Shown here: positions 14,227 through 22,619 of the stretch, in pieces
Numbering within the stretch: position 1 is the first letter of the stretch
How the letters are laid out: the number at the start of each line of letters is the position of its first letter
DNA from: Actinoplanes sp. N902-109
GTDB lineage: Bacteria > Actinomycetota > Actinomycetes > Mycobacteriales > Micromonosporaceae
Direction of reading: 5' to 3'
DNA length: 64,000 bases
Assembly: GCF_000389965.1 (NCBI RefSeq)
Contig: NC_021191.1
Span: forward strand, 7,007,501 to 7,071,500
Translations under genes and position numbers: made by a program
Notes under the pieces: model-generated
What the model was told of the DNA's origin: nothing
The model's input: the letters and a program-made list of their open reading frames with translations, nothing else
Database searches by the model: none

Positions 14227-15512
14227 ACCAGCGGCAGCTCGACCCGCACCAGCGTGGGGCCGCCCGCCGGGCTGGACAGCAGCAACCGCCCACCGGCCGC
14301 GGCCACCCGGTCGGCCAGCCCGGTCAGCCCGCTGCCCGCCGCCGGATCGGCGCCGCCCTGACCGTCGTCGCGCACCTCGAGCACCAGGGTGTCACCGGCC
14401 CGGCTCAGCAGCACGTCGGCCCGGGTGGCAGCGGCGTGCTTGACCACATTGGCCAGCGCCTCGGACACCGCGAACCAGGCTGTGCCCTCGATCTCCTGCG
14501 ACGGGCGGGGCACGCCGTCGGCGACGGTCACCGTGACCGGGAGCGGCGATCGACCGGCCAGCTCGCGCAGCGCGGCCGGCAGTCCGAGGTCGGCCAGCTC
14601 GTGCGGACGGATGCCATAGATCAGGTCGCGCAGCACCACCATCAGCTCCTTGGCCTGCTCGTGGGCCCGGTCCAGCGGCTCGGCAGCGGCGGAGCCGGCC
14701 GGCACGTCCAGCCGGGCCATGCCCAGCTGCAGGGTCAGGCTGGTCAGCCGGTGCTGGGCGCCGTCGTGCAGATCGCGCTCGATGCGACGGCGTTCCAGGT
14801 CGAAGGCGTCCGCCAGCCGGGCCCGGGACTGCGCCACCTGCCGCAGCTCGGCCCCGGCCGGGTCACCGAGCAGCGAGCGCGCCACTGCGGCCTGCCCGGC
14901 GGCGATCAGCCCGATCAGGTAGCCGAGCACCGGGATCAGCACCAGGCCACCCAGCACGAACGGGATCGCCTGCACCGGCGTGCGCACGACGTGGGTGCCG
15001 ATGGTCAGCCCGGGGAACAGCGGGCTCACCAGCAGCCCCGCGTCCAGCAGCGCGAGCAGGCCGATGCCCGCACAGGCGCCCGGCACCACGGTGGCCAGGA
15101 ACAGCGTGTAGCACAGCTCGCGCCAGGTGGCCGTCTCGGCATAGCGGGCACGCAGCCAGGCGATCGGCTCGGCCGGGACCGGCGGGTGCGGGGACGGCAG
15201 CGGCCGCCGGTCGAGCAGCGCCAGCCGGGCCCGCTCGACCGCACCGAGCGGCACCGCCACCAGAGGACCGCAGCCGGCCAGCAGGACCAGCGAGACCAGC
15301 ATCAGGAACAGCACCGGACCCGACGGTGGTATGCCATGGCGAACCCGGGTGGCCGCCGCGAAGAACGGCAGCATCAGCAGACCCACCGCCACCGCGACGG
15401 GCGCGGCGATCGGCAGCGTCGTAAGAACGTAGATCAGCGCCCGCCACGGACCGCCGGTGCGTAGATAGCGGCGGTTGAGCAGGGCCTGCACAGGAACCTC
15501 AAGAGTGGACAC
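14205..15512 (-). CDS. Two-component sensor histidine kinase, HisKA_3 type
   Basis: 435 residues. The N-terminal ~220 residues hold about five or six membrane helices (ALIYVLTTLPIAAPVAVAVG, FLMLVSLVLLAGCG, ATVVPGACAGIGLLALL and others) with little extracellular sequence, so stimulus sensing probably occurs in the membrane. The dimerisation/phosphotransfer helix is RRRIERDLHDGAQHRLTSL with the phospho-accepting His. The HATPase domain has AVSEALANVVKHA (N-box), VRDDGQGG (G1) and GSGLTGLADRVAAAGG (G2). It pairs with the NarL-type regulator immediately downstream. The GTG start at 15512 lies 40-74 bp downstream of two direct repeats of 11 bp that could be regulator-binding sites. Confidence 0.92.
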   Translation of the reverse strand: MSTLEVPVQALLNRRYLRTGGPWRALIYVLTTLPIAAPVAVAVGLLMLPFFAAATRVRHGIPPSGPVLFLMLVSLVLLAGCGPLVAVPLGAVERARLALLDRRPLPSPHPPVPAEPIAWLRARYAETATWRELCYTLFLATVVPGACAGIGLLALLDAGLLVSPLFPGLTIGTHVVRTPVQAIPFVLGGLVLIPVLGYLIGLIAAGQAAVARSLLGDPAGAELRQVAQSRARLADAFDLERRRIERDLHDGAQHRLTSLTLQLGMARLDVPAGSAAAEPLDRAHEQAKELMVVLRDLIYGIRPHELADLGLPAALRELAGRSPLPVTVTVADGVPRPSQEIEGTAWFAVSEALANVVKHAAATRADVLLSRAGDTLVLEVRDDGQGGADPAAGSGLTGLADRVAAAGGRLLLSSPAGGPTLVRVELPLVSPALPA

Positions 15513-15551
15513 ACCGTCACGTTAGGTTCGGCACGACCTGCTTCCCAGCTG

Positions 15552-15586
15552 TCCAGCACTACTCTTCGAGGTATATCCAGCACTAC
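15552..15586 (-). repeat. Two 11-bp direct repeats upstream of the kinase/regulator operon
   Basis: TCCAGCACTAC is found at 15552-15562 and at 15576-15586, a period of 24 bp, about two and a half helical turns. On the operon strand they read GTAGTGCTGGA. They span the 70-bp gap between the phospholipase gene (which the second copy slightly enters) and the kinase start. They may be response-regulator sites for autoregulation. Confidence 0.65.
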
Positions 15587-17160
15587 CACGTGCCCGCGCG
15601 GCGGTCCCGCCACGGCCGCCCGTCCGGGTCGTACACCAGGCGGTATGCCGGGGTTGCCCAGACCCGCTGGTGCCACGGGAGACGCTCCGGCTGGTGCGGC
15701 ATCAACCGGCCGGGCGGACGGGTGCCGCGGCGTCCCCCGTCGTGCCATTCCTTCAGCTTGTCGGCGGTGGCGCACACCGCCCGTACGGCCGACTCGGGGT
15801 CCACGAGATCGTCATCGCCGGTCCGGTCGAGGTGTTCGCGCAGCAGGGACAACCGCAGGTTGCGGGCGTACACGCGGGCGCCGTCACCCAGGCCCGCCGG
15901 GTCGGCCGGCGCGCGCTCGTCGCGGGTCTCGTCCAGCACCGCACACGACAACTCGCTGTCATGGGTCCACGACCGCCGGTTGAAGTTGTCGCTGCCGGTG
16001 CTGGCCCACACGTCGTCGATCACGCACACCTTTGCGTGCACGTACACCGGGGTGCCCTCGTGGTTCTCCACGTCGAAGACGTGCACACGGTCGGGGGCGG
16101 CCCGCCGGCACAGCGAGATGGCCTCCTCCCGGCCGATCTCGTTGGGCGGCAGCGAGAACCGGCCGTCGACATCGGGGTGCCGGGGCACCACCGCGATCAG
16201 GTGCAGCTGCTGGTTGTCGTTGAGGGCGTCGGCGAACAGCTGCGCGACCTCCTTGGACCAGAGGTACTGATCCTCGAGGTAGATCAGCCGTCGCGCCCGT
16301 TTGATGGCTTTGGTGTAGCCGCGGGCGATGCTCTGCTCGCCCAGCTTCGCGAAGTCGTACGGCGGTCGCATCGCCGGATAGGTCCGCAGCACCTGGATGT
16401 GGTGCGGGCCGGCCGCCGGCGGATCGGCCGGCTGCTCGGGCAGGCGGTCGGCGCGCATGTCCGCGTGCTTGAGCTTGTCGGTGATCGTGGAGATCGGCCC
16501 GTGCTGGTCCAGCGGCGTCGGGTCGCTCCAGCGCTCCCGGAAGGTCAGGTCGAGGGCGCCGACGACCGGGCCGCGCAGCGCCAGCTGCACGTCGTGCCAG
16601 GGCGGGTTCTTCCCGTACGCCGCGGACATCTGCACCGGCTGCGGATCACCCAGATGCCGTTCGTCGTCCCGGCGGCTGTGACAGAGATCGATGCCCCCGG
16701 CGAACGCGATGTCCCGCTCGGGCTGCCCGGGACGGCGCAGGATCACCAGCTTCTGGTGGTGCGAGCCACCACGGCGTACCCGCTGGTCCAGCAGCACCTC
16801 ACCGCCCGCCGCCGCGATGTCCTCGCTGAGGTCCCGGTTCTCCTCCTCGCTGTAGGCGAGCTTGTCGACGTGCGAGCGCCAGAGCAGGCCCTTGACGATC
16901 ACGCCCCGCTTGGCCGCCGCGGCGAACAACTCGGCGATGGTCGGGCCCTCGTCGCGCAGCCGCTCGTCGGGGTCGCCGCGCCAGTCGGTGAAGAACAGGT
17001 GGTCGCCGTCGCCGAGCTGTTCCACCTCGTTCACCAACCGGTCGAAATACGTTTTCCCATGAAACAGCGGTTCTGCGGTGTTGCCCTCGGTCCAGGTGGG
17101 TATCCGGGAGTCGGGGTTGCCCCGCTCCTGGGCGGTCAGAAACCAGTCCTCCAGCGGCAC
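15583..17160 (-). CDS. Phospholipase D family protein
   Basis: 525 residues with two PLD active-site motifs. The first is HHQKLVILRRP (around residue 134), followed by AFAGGIDLCHSR. The second is VHAKVCVIDDVWASTGSDNFNRRS (around residue 374). HxKxxxxD-type His and Lys are present in both; the first copy lacks the classical Asp at its usual position, as in many bacterial PLDs. There is no signal peptide, so it is cytosolic or peripheral. PLD enzymes hydrolyse phospholipid head groups or make cardiolipin-like products; the exact substrate is not deducible. The ATG start at 17160 is supported by GAAGGGAT upstream. It is a single gene between the two-component operon and a small membrane-protein gene on the other strand. 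Confidence 0.92.
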   Translation of the reverse strand: MPLEDWFLTAQERGNPDSRIPTWTEGNTAEPLFHGKTYFDRLVNEVEQLGDGDHLFFTDWRGDPDERLRDEGPTIAELFAAAAKRGVIVKGLLWRSHVDKLAYSEEENRDLSEDIAAAGGEVLLDQRVRRGGSHHQKLVILRRPGQPERDIAFAGGIDLCHSRRDDERHLGDPQPVQMSAAYGKNPPWHDVQLALRGPVVGALDLTFRERWSDPTPLDQHGPISTITDKLKHADMRADRLPEQPADPPAAGPHHIQVLRTYPAMRPPYDFAKLGEQSIARGYTKAIKRARRLIYLEDQYLWSKEVAQLFADALNDNQQLHLIAVVPRHPDVDGRFSLPPNEIGREEAISLCRRAAPDRVHVFDVENHEGTPVYVHAKVCVIDDVWASTGSDNFNRRSWTHDSELSCAVLDETRDERAPADPAGLGDGARVYARNLRLSLLREHLDRTGDDDLVDPESAVRAVCATADKLKEWHDGGRRGTRPPGRLMPHQPERLPWHQRVWATPAYRLVYDPDGRPWRDRRAGTW

Positions 17161-17256
17161 GGGGTGATCCCTTCGAGGTCGACGACGCCCTCACGCTAGG
17201 CCGATCAACGGCTGCGCGCACCCCGGACCCCCTGCCACCGCGTCGAAGGACACACC

Positions 17257-17382
17257 ATGAGCACCGAACCCCTCGCCACGACGACCGCCGCACCCGCCGC
17301 CGCCGCTTCCGAGCGCGGCCTGCTGATCGCCATGCTGGTGATGGTTCTGCTCGGCGTGGGAGCGATGTTCTTCATCTCCTGA
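17257..17382 (+). CDS. Small single-pass membrane protein (41 residues)
   Basis: ATG 17257 has AAGGA six bases upstream. The product begins MSTEPLATTTAAPAAAASE, a Thr/Ala-rich soluble part, followed by one hydrophobic helix, GLLIAMLVMVLLGVGAMFFI, and ends with Ser. It is oriented away from the divergent phospholipase D gene and lies 76 bp before the next membrane protein gene. It is too short for most gene callers. No family recognised. The strong ribosome site and clean transmembrane helix make it credible. Confidence 0.6.
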   Translation: MSTEPLATTTAAPAAAASERGLLIAMLVMVLLGVGAMFFIS

Positions 17383-17458
17383 CCGGAACGGCGACAGGCG
17401 CGCCGGCTGACGGATAGCGGTCAGCACGCGCTGGTGCCGCTGCCGCATACTTCTCCCT

Positions 17459-18769
17459 ATGACGGGGGAACAAGGCTTCCAAAGCGCGGTCATCGAGGTG
17501 TCTCCGGCCGAGGCCGCGGCCGGCACGATGAAGTCGGTGTGGTCGCCGACGCACGGCGCGATGAACGTCGTGGTCGCGCCGGGCACCGTCGACGGCACGG
17601 TCGTCTGGATCACCACCCCGGGCGGTCAGCTCGCCGTCACTGTCCGGGTCACCGAGCCCTTCCCCGCGCCGGCCTCGGGATATCCAGCCCCGGCCTTCGC
17701 CGCGCCGGCCCAGGCCACCGTCCCGGCCCCGGCCACTGCCCCGGCCATCTCCACCGCCCCGGCCACCCCCGCAGCCCCGCGCCGCAACGGCCGCCGCACC
17801 GCCTTCCTCGGGCTGGGCATCGCCGCGCTGCTCGCCGTCGGATGCATCGGCGTGGTCCGCGTCGCCAGCGGTGACGACAGCGCCGACACCAGCGCCAACG
17901 CCGCCGATGTCAGCACGACCGGCACCGGTGACCGCGCGGGTGGCACCACGACCGCTGCCCCGGCCGACGCCGCCCCGCTCAGCCCGCAGCAGTATGCGCA
18001 GCTGCTGGCCGCTTCGGACGGTGCCATCAAGGCTACTTTCAGCAAGCTGAACGCGAGCAGCAACGCGGCGTTCGCCAAAGCCGCCCCGGCCGCGGCGACC
18101 AGCATCCGCACCGAGGCCGACAAGTTGCGGGCCGCCGCTCCCCCGGCCGGCGCCGAGACCGTGCACGCCAAGCTCGCCCAGGAGTTGGAGAGCCTCGGCG
18201 ACATCGTCGAGGAGACCGCGGGCACCAAGCAGGAATGCCCGGCGGCGTCGCCCTGGACCACGGTGCTGCAGTCCGGCTGGGCCGACGGTCTGCGCACCGA
18301 CGTCAAGGATCTGGCCACCGAGAACGCGAGCTACAAGTTCGGGTCGTTCCTGCCCGCCGCGCCCAAGGACCAGAACCGCCGGCTCACGAACGGCACCTAC
18401 GTCAAGCGGGCGTCCGGCGGCCTGGGCCACCTCAAGATCGAGAACGGCGCGGACGACACCGCGATCTCGCTGGTGCCGGTCAAGGGCAAGAAGCCCAAGC
18501 CCATCATGACCGTGTACGTCCGCAGCAAGGGCACCTTCACCGCCAAGGGCATCAAGGACGGCACCTACCGGGTCTACACCTCGTCCGGCAAGGACTGGAA
18601 CGCGGGCCGCAAGGGCTTCACCCGGGACTGCTCGTTCAGCAAGTTCGACGACACGTTCAAGTTCAGCACCACCGCCACGTCCTCGACGATCTGGACGATC
18701 ACGCTCACCCCGATGGTCGGCGGCAACGCCTCCACCAGCGACGTCGACCCGGACGCCTTCCCGCAGTGA
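17459..18769 (+). CDS. Hypothetical single-pass membrane protein with large exported domain
   Basis: 436 residues, family not recognised. Residues 1-68 form a small folded part (QGFQSAVIEVSPAEAAAGTM to QLAVTVRVTEP), followed by a Pro/Ala linker (~69-107). Next is an Arg-flanked membrane helix near 113-133 (FLGLGIAALLAVGCIGVVRV), a Thr/Ala/Asp-rich stretch, a helical region (~170-265), and a beta-rich C-terminal domain (~290-430: NGTYVKRASGGLGHLKIENG to TIWTITLTP). The exported region has two Cys (QECPAAS and RDCSFSK) that could form a disulphide. The topology is probably N-in, C-out. It may act at the cell surface, but no catalytic signature is seen. It has its own ATG, with only weak purine enrichment upstream. 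Confidence 0.8.
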   Translation: MTGEQGFQSAVIEVSPAEAAAGTMKSVWSPTHGAMNVVVAPGTVDGTVVWITTPGGQLAVTVRVTEPFPAPASGYPAPAFAAPAQATVPAPATAPAISTAPATPAAPRRNGRRTAFLGLGIAALLAVGCIGVVRVASGDDSADTSANAADVSTTGTGDRAGGTTTAAPADAAPLSPQQYAQLLAASDGAIKATFSKLNASSNAAFAKAAPAAATSIRTEADKLRAAAPPAGAETVHAKLAQELESLGDIVEETAGTKQECPAASPWTTVLQSGWADGLRTDVKDLATENASYKFGSFLPAAPKDQNRRLTNGTYVKRASGGLGHLKIENGADDTAISLVPVKGKKPKPIMTVYVRSKGTFTAKGIKDGTYRVYTSSGKDWNAGRKGFTRDCSFSKFDDTFKFSTTATSSTIWTITLTPMVGGNASTSDVDPDAFPQ

Positions 18770-18887
18770 CCGCGGCGACCGCAGTGACTGCGGCAACCGC
18801 AGCAACGGCAGCAACCGCAGCAACGGCAGGGGACGCAGTAACGGCAGAAGGTACAGCAACCGCAGGAGAAGCCGCGGCCGGGACGGA
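18770..18887. repeat. Low-complexity GCA/ACC repeat spacer between convergent genes
   Basis: The space between the hypothetical membrane protein stop and the PIMT stop is filled with degenerate short repeats of the type GCAACCGCAGCAACGGCA. They read as Leu/Pro/Arg-rich or Thr/Ala-rich nonsense in any frame. No hairpin with a U-tract is evident. It may have expanded by slippage. Confidence 0.7.
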
Positions 18888-19976
18888 TCAGCCCAGCTCC
18901 CAGACGGCGGGCAGCCAGATCGGCGCGGCCGCGTCCCCGGCCGGCCGCAGCGTGATGCGCCAGGCCTGCATCGACGGCTGACCGGCCGCCTCCCAGCGGT
19001 CGATGATCTCCCCGGCCCGTGCGGCGTAACCGGCGGCGGAGGCGCCACCGGCCAGCACCGCGCCGTCCGGGAGGATCGCCGCGCCGCCCCGGCCGTTCTC
19101 GTCCCGCAGGATCAGCGTGTTCTGGTGCTGGCCGGGCAGGGCGGCGTGGGTGGCCCGGGTGCTCCACACCCCGGCGGCATACCAGAGATCCCGATAGCGC
19201 AGCGAGGTCAGCGGCGTGGCCCAGCGTGACGGTGCCACCGGGGTCAGCTCGCTGAGGACGCCGGAGCCGGCGGGCGGCGGATGGCTCAGGGCGGCCGACA
19301 GCGGACCGGACGCCGTCATGAACCCGGCGGGACAGATCACCGCCGCGGTCACCGGACCGGCCGGGCTGCCGCGCACGGCCAGCACCGGGTGGGTGCCGGC
19401 ATGGTGCACGGGTACGACAACCGGACCGGGTTGCGCCTGCAGCAGCCACTGCGGGGACACACCGGTCACCCCGACCGTGACGATCATCCGGTCGAAGCGG
19501 TCGCCGGGCGAGCCCGCGTACCCGTCGCCGACCAGCACCCGCACACCGGCGACGCCCGCCCGCAGCAGCGCCGCCCGGGCCCGGTCGGCCACGTCCTGTT
19601 GGACGTCGATGCTGGTCACGTCGGCACCGAGCCGGCTCAGCAGGGCGGCGTTGTAGCCGGTGCCGGCCCCGATCTCCAGCACCCGGTCACCGGGGTGCAC
19701 GTCCAGCGCGCTCAGCATGATCGCCATCAGCGACGGCTGACTGGACGAGCTGACCGGCACCCCGCCGTCGATCTTGGTGACCAGCACGTCGTCGCGGTAG
19801 ACCGTGTCGAGGAACCCGGCGGTGCCGGGGCCGGCCCAGGTGCCGTCGCGGCGCTGGAACCCGCCGGACACGAACGCCTCGCGCGGCACCCCGGCGAAGG
19901 CGTCGGCGAGCGCGGGCGGCAGCGGCCCGCCGTCCCGTTCGATCTCGTCCACCAGGCGCCGGCCGAGTTCGGTCAC
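18888..19976 (-). CDS. Protein-L-isoaspartate O-methyltransferase-like protein with C-terminal extension
   Basis: 362 residues, versus about 210 for a classical PIMT. Residues ~1-210 are the PCMT domain: SSSSQPSLMAIMLSALDV is the substrate-side motif, VLEIGAGTGYNAALLSRLG is the SAM-binding motif I, and DRMIVTVGV corresponds to motif III. The remaining ~150 residues (SELTPVAPSRWATPLTSLRY to PIWLPAVWELG) have no match that I recognise. PIMTs methylate damaged isoaspartyl residues for repair; long actinobacterial versions include peptide-tailoring enzymes, but no precursor peptide or lanthionine synthetase is nearby. GTG 19976 overlaps the upstream APH-like stop as GTGA, so it is the last gene of the ureide-cluster operon. 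Confidence 0.85.
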   Translation of the reverse strand: MTELGRRLVDEIERDGGPLPPALADAFAGVPREAFVSGGFQRRDGTWAGPGTAGFLDTVYRDDVLVTKIDGGVPVSSSSQPSLMAIMLSALDVHPGDRVLEIGAGTGYNAALLSRLGADVTSIDVQQDVADRARAALLRAGVAGVRVLVGDGYAGSPGDRFDRMIVTVGVTGVSPQWLLQAQPGPVVVPVHHAGTHPVLAVRGSPAGPVTAAVICPAGFMTASGPLSAALSHPPPAGSGVLSELTPVAPSRWATPLTSLRYRDLWYAAGVWSTRATHAALPGQHQNTLILRDENGRGGAAILPDGAVLAGGASAAGYAARAGEIIDRWEAAGQPSMQAWRITLRPAGDAAAPIWLPAVWELG

Positions 19977-21130
19977 CCACCCACGATAGAACCGGCGGCG
20001 GCCAGCCGGTCCGGGATGTCGAGCGCGTGGTACGGGCGCTCCGACTCCTCGATGTGATCGACGAAGTCCTGGTAGGCAGCCGCCGCGCGGAGCTCGGCCA
20101 GGGGCCGGGCGAGGTCGGCGGCGGCCAGCGGGTCACAGCCGGGCACCGCCGTGCGCCACCGGGCCGCCCACTCGCCGAGTACGGCGGGGTCGTCGGTCAG
20201 CCGCAGGATGTCGAAGGCCGGATGGCCCACGGTCGCGTCGCCCCAGTCGAGGATCACCCGGGCGCCGTCCGGGGTCTCGCGGACGTTGCCGGGGTGCAGG
20301 TCACCGTGCACGAGGGTGTCGGGCAGCCCGCAGGCGGCCAGCGCCGCGAGCCGGGCCGGCAGATCGGCGAGCAGCGCGGCCAGCCCGGGGATCCGGTCGG
20401 CGTACGCTCCGGCGACGCGGGCCAGCCGGTCGTGGTCCAGCCGCCGGTCGGGGACGCCCGCGTCGATCAGCTCCCGCTGCCGGGTCGCAAAGTGCTCCTG
20501 TACGGCGTGGAAGTCCCGGGCCACCGCGGCGCAGAACCCCGGGCCGGCACCGTAGCGATCGGCGCCCGGCACGTGCGCGAGCAACGCGCGCCCGGCCGCA
20601 CCGGTGGCCAGCACCGCCGGCACCAGCCCGGGCGCGACCTCACCGACCAGCCGCAGCACCGCCGGTTCGGGCGCGAGGAAACCCGGCACCTGCTTGAGCC
20701 ACGCGACCGGCTCGCCACCGACGTCGCACCGCCAGACCGCGGACAGGTTCCACGACCGCATCTGTACGGCCACAGCCCCCGCCGGCAGACACCCCAGCGC
20801 CCACCGCACCGACTCGGCGGGCCCGCCCGGCACCGCCCACGGCATCCGCACCGGCGACCACCCCGGGTCCACCGGACAAGGCGCCAGCTCCACCGGCACC
20901 GGGGTGCGGACCTGCGCGAGATACGTGACGTGACCACCCGGCGGCGCGGCCTGCCCGGCGCTGATCAACCGCAGCACCGTGGCCTCCAGCCCGTACCGTT
21001 CCCGGGCCGCCGCCACCACCTCCGAGACCTCCTGCCACCAGGGGTCGGGCACCGGGAAGTCCGGCAACGCCCCGAGCACCGTCCCCGCCTCGTCGGCGAG
21101 CACCAGCGTCACAGTCCGCCCGGCCATCAC
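19973..21130 (-). CDS. Aminoglycoside phosphotransferase (APH) fold protein with N-terminal extension
   Basis: 385 residues. The C-terminal ~270 residues are an APH/choline-kinase-like phosphotransferase. The catalytic loop is TLVHGDLHPGNVRE (Asp and Asn), and the metal-binding motif is VILDWGDATVGHPAFDILRL. The N-terminal ~110 residues (TVTLVLADEAGTVLGALPDF to GHVTYLAQVRTPV) look like a small alpha/beta module, possibly a degenerate NUDIX-type fold; this is only an impression. Resistance function cannot be assumed, since most such proteins phosphorylate unknown metabolites. Starts GTG 21130 and ATG 21127 both overlap the GNAT stop. It lies between a GNAT acetyltransferase and a PIMT gene. 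Confidence 0.87.
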   Translation of the reverse strand: MMAGRTVTLVLADEAGTVLGALPDFPVPDPWWQEVSEVVAAARERYGLEATVLRLISAGQAAPPGGHVTYLAQVRTPVPVELAPCPVDPGWSPVRMPWAVPGGPAESVRWALGCLPAGAVAVQMRSWNLSAVWRCDVGGEPVAWLKQVPGFLAPEPAVLRLVGEVAPGLVPAVLATGAAGRALLAHVPGADRYGAGPGFCAAVARDFHAVQEHFATRQRELIDAGVPDRRLDHDRLARVAGAYADRIPGLAALLADLPARLAALAACGLPDTLVHGDLHPGNVRETPDGARVILDWGDATVGHPAFDILRLTDDPAVLGEWAARWRTAVPGCDPLAAADLARPLAELRAAAAYQDFVDHIEESERPYHALDIPDRLAAAGSIVGG

Positions 21131-21618
21131 GGGGTGAGCGCGCCCGCGAAGATCAGATCACCGTTGCCGGCCCGCTTCTCCAGGGTCAGGCCGATCTTGC
21201 CGGCGACCCGCTGCGAGGGGATGTTGGCCGGGTTGATGATGGCCGTCAGCCGCGGTGCCCGCAGCACCGTGCGGGCGTGGTCGCGGACGGCCACGGCCGC
21301 CTCGGTCGCCAGCCCCTGGCCCTGCAGCGCGGTCCGCAGGTGATAGCCGATCTCCAGCTCCCGTACGCCGTCGGGGTGCTGGTAGGTGAGCCCGCAGTCC
21401 CCGGCGAACTCGCCGGTGGCGGTCAGCTCCAGCACCCACAGCCCGAACCCGTGCTCGGCGTAGTTGCGCTTGTTCCAGTCGATCCACTGCTGCGCCTCGG
21501 CGCGGGTGCGCGGGCGGGGGTAGAAGCGCATCACGCCGGGGTCGCCGAGCAGCGCGGTCAGCTCGTCGAGGTCCGCGTCGGTCATCTCGCGGAACCGCAG
21601 CCGGGGTGTGGCGATCAC
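21127..21618 (-). CDS. GNAT family N-acetyltransferase (RimJ/RimL-like)
   Basis: 163 residues. It has the typical start IATPRLRFREMTDADLDEL, then TRAEAQQWIDWNK. The core is ELEIGYHLRTALQGQGLATEA, where R/Q-x-x-G-x-G/A (LQGQGLATEA) binds acetyl-CoA, and the end is NIPSQRVAGKIGLTLEKRAGNG. This matches acetyltransferase_3 proteins related to RimJ/RimL. The acceptor is unknown. GTG 21618 overlaps the allantoicase stop (GTGA), so it is translated together with the ureide genes, though acetylation is not part of that pathway. The open frame continues upstream only as a shadow of the allantoicase gene. Confidence 0.88.
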   Translation of the reverse strand: MIATPRLRFREMTDADLDELTALLGDPGVMRFYPRPRTRAEAQQWIDWNKRNYAEHGFGLWVLELTATGEFAGDCGLTYQHPDGVRELEIGYHLRTALQGQGLATEAAVAVRDHARTVLRAPRLTAIINPANIPSQRVAGKIGLTLEKRAGNGDLIFAGALTP

Positions 21619-22619
21619 GTCGTCGCCTCGTAGCGGGCCTGCATGACCACCCCGTCGGGGCGGCCGTACAGGCGCAGCCGGGCCATCCCGCCGTCCGGGA
21701 AGATGTCGAGACGCACGTGCGTGGCCGCCGGGACCACCGGGACCGGGAAGCGGTGCCGGGTGTCCGGGCTGAGCCGGATCTGCGGCAGCAGCTCGAACCA
21801 GTCGGCCGGGTCGTCGAGCAGGCCGGTGCGCGCGTCGATGCCGCGCAGCGTGGCGCTGTCCGGGGCGTTGCCCTTGAAGTGGCTGGTGTCCAGCTCGGCG
21901 AGCTCGATGACGGCGGGCGCGGCCAGCTGCACCAGCACCCAGTCGTTGCCGTCGTCGCGGCGGCGCGAGGTCTCCCAGCCGTCGCCCATCGAGCGGGCCA
22001 GCCCCGGGTCGAGCAGGTGCTGAGGATGGCCGTAGAACTTGTTGCTGCAGCTCACCACCCGGGCGCCGGACTCGGCCGCGGCCACGTCGAACACGCTCGG
22101 CAGCAACCGCGGGTCGGGCACGATCTCGCCGTGCACGCGGAGCCGGGCCACCCCGCCGTCCGGATAGATGTTGAGCCGCACATGGGTGAGGCGTTCCCGC
22201 GAGTCCACCGCGAACAGGTTCTGGCTGTCCCCGGCCAGCGGCGAGCGTTTCACCAGCGGCGTCCACTCGGCCTCGGCGAGTTGCAGCGGGTCGGGGTAGC
22301 CCTCGACCGCGCAACCGTCGACCGAGGCGTACGGCGGGTAGTTGCCGGTGAAGAACGCGGTGTCGATGTCGATGCCGTGCACGATGCCGGGCGCGCCCAG
22401 CCGCACGATCGCGGTGTCGTGGGTGCCGGTGTCCCGCCGCCGGCGGGTCTCCCAGCCGTCGTAGACCTGGCCCTTGTGGCCGAACGTCTGCGGCGCGAAC
22501 ACCGGTGCGGCGGGGTCGACCAGGTGGTCGGCGGCAGCGAAGAACTCGTCGTTGGCGAACACCACCCCGCCGCCGAACAGCCGCGACGCCAGGTCGGGCA
22601 GCAGCGTGAACTCGTCCAT
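21615..22619 (-). CDS. alc: Allantoicase (allantoate amidinohydrolase)
   Basis: 334 residues with two allantoicase repeats. The first (~25-170) has KGQVYDGWETRRRRDTGTHD and IVHGIDIDTAFFTGNYPPYA. The second (~195-330) has GDGWETSRRRDDGNDWVLVQ and IELAELDTSHFKGNAPDSA. Each repeat also has the LDIFPDGGMARLRLYG-type strand. It converts allantoate to ureidoglycolate and urea, the step after allantoinase. Its ATG overlaps the allantoinase stop (TGATG), giving tight coupling in the order allantoinase, allantoicase. Length and motifs are intact. The product ureidoglycolate would need a lyase that is not recognised in the window. Confidence 0.95.
   Translation of the reverse strand: MDEFTLLPDLASRLFGGGVVFANDEFFAAADHLVDPAAPVFAPQTFGHKGQVYDGWETRRRRDTGTHDTAIVRLGAPGIVHGIDIDTAFFTGNYPPYASVDGCAVEGYPDPLQLAEAEWTPLVKRSPLAGDSQNLFAVDSRERLTHVRLNIYPDGGVARLRVHGEIVPDPRLLPSVFDVAAAESGARVVSCSNKFYGHPQHLLDPGLARSMGDGWETSRRRDDGNDWVLVQLAAPAVIELAELDTSHFKGNAPDSATLRGIDARTGLLDDPADWFELLPQIRLSPDTRHRFPVPVVPAATHVRLDIFPDGGMARLRLYGRPDGVVMQARYEATT

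Noticed and set aside
18888..19976. PIMT as part of a lanthipeptide or other RiPP cluster
   Set aside because: No precursor peptide, lanthionine synthetase or transporter was seen; the gene is coupled to ureide-cluster genes instead.
19973..21130. Aminoglycoside resistance gene
   Set aside because: The fold is APH-like but the protein has an unusual N-terminal part and metabolic neighbours; resistance cannot be claimed from the fold.
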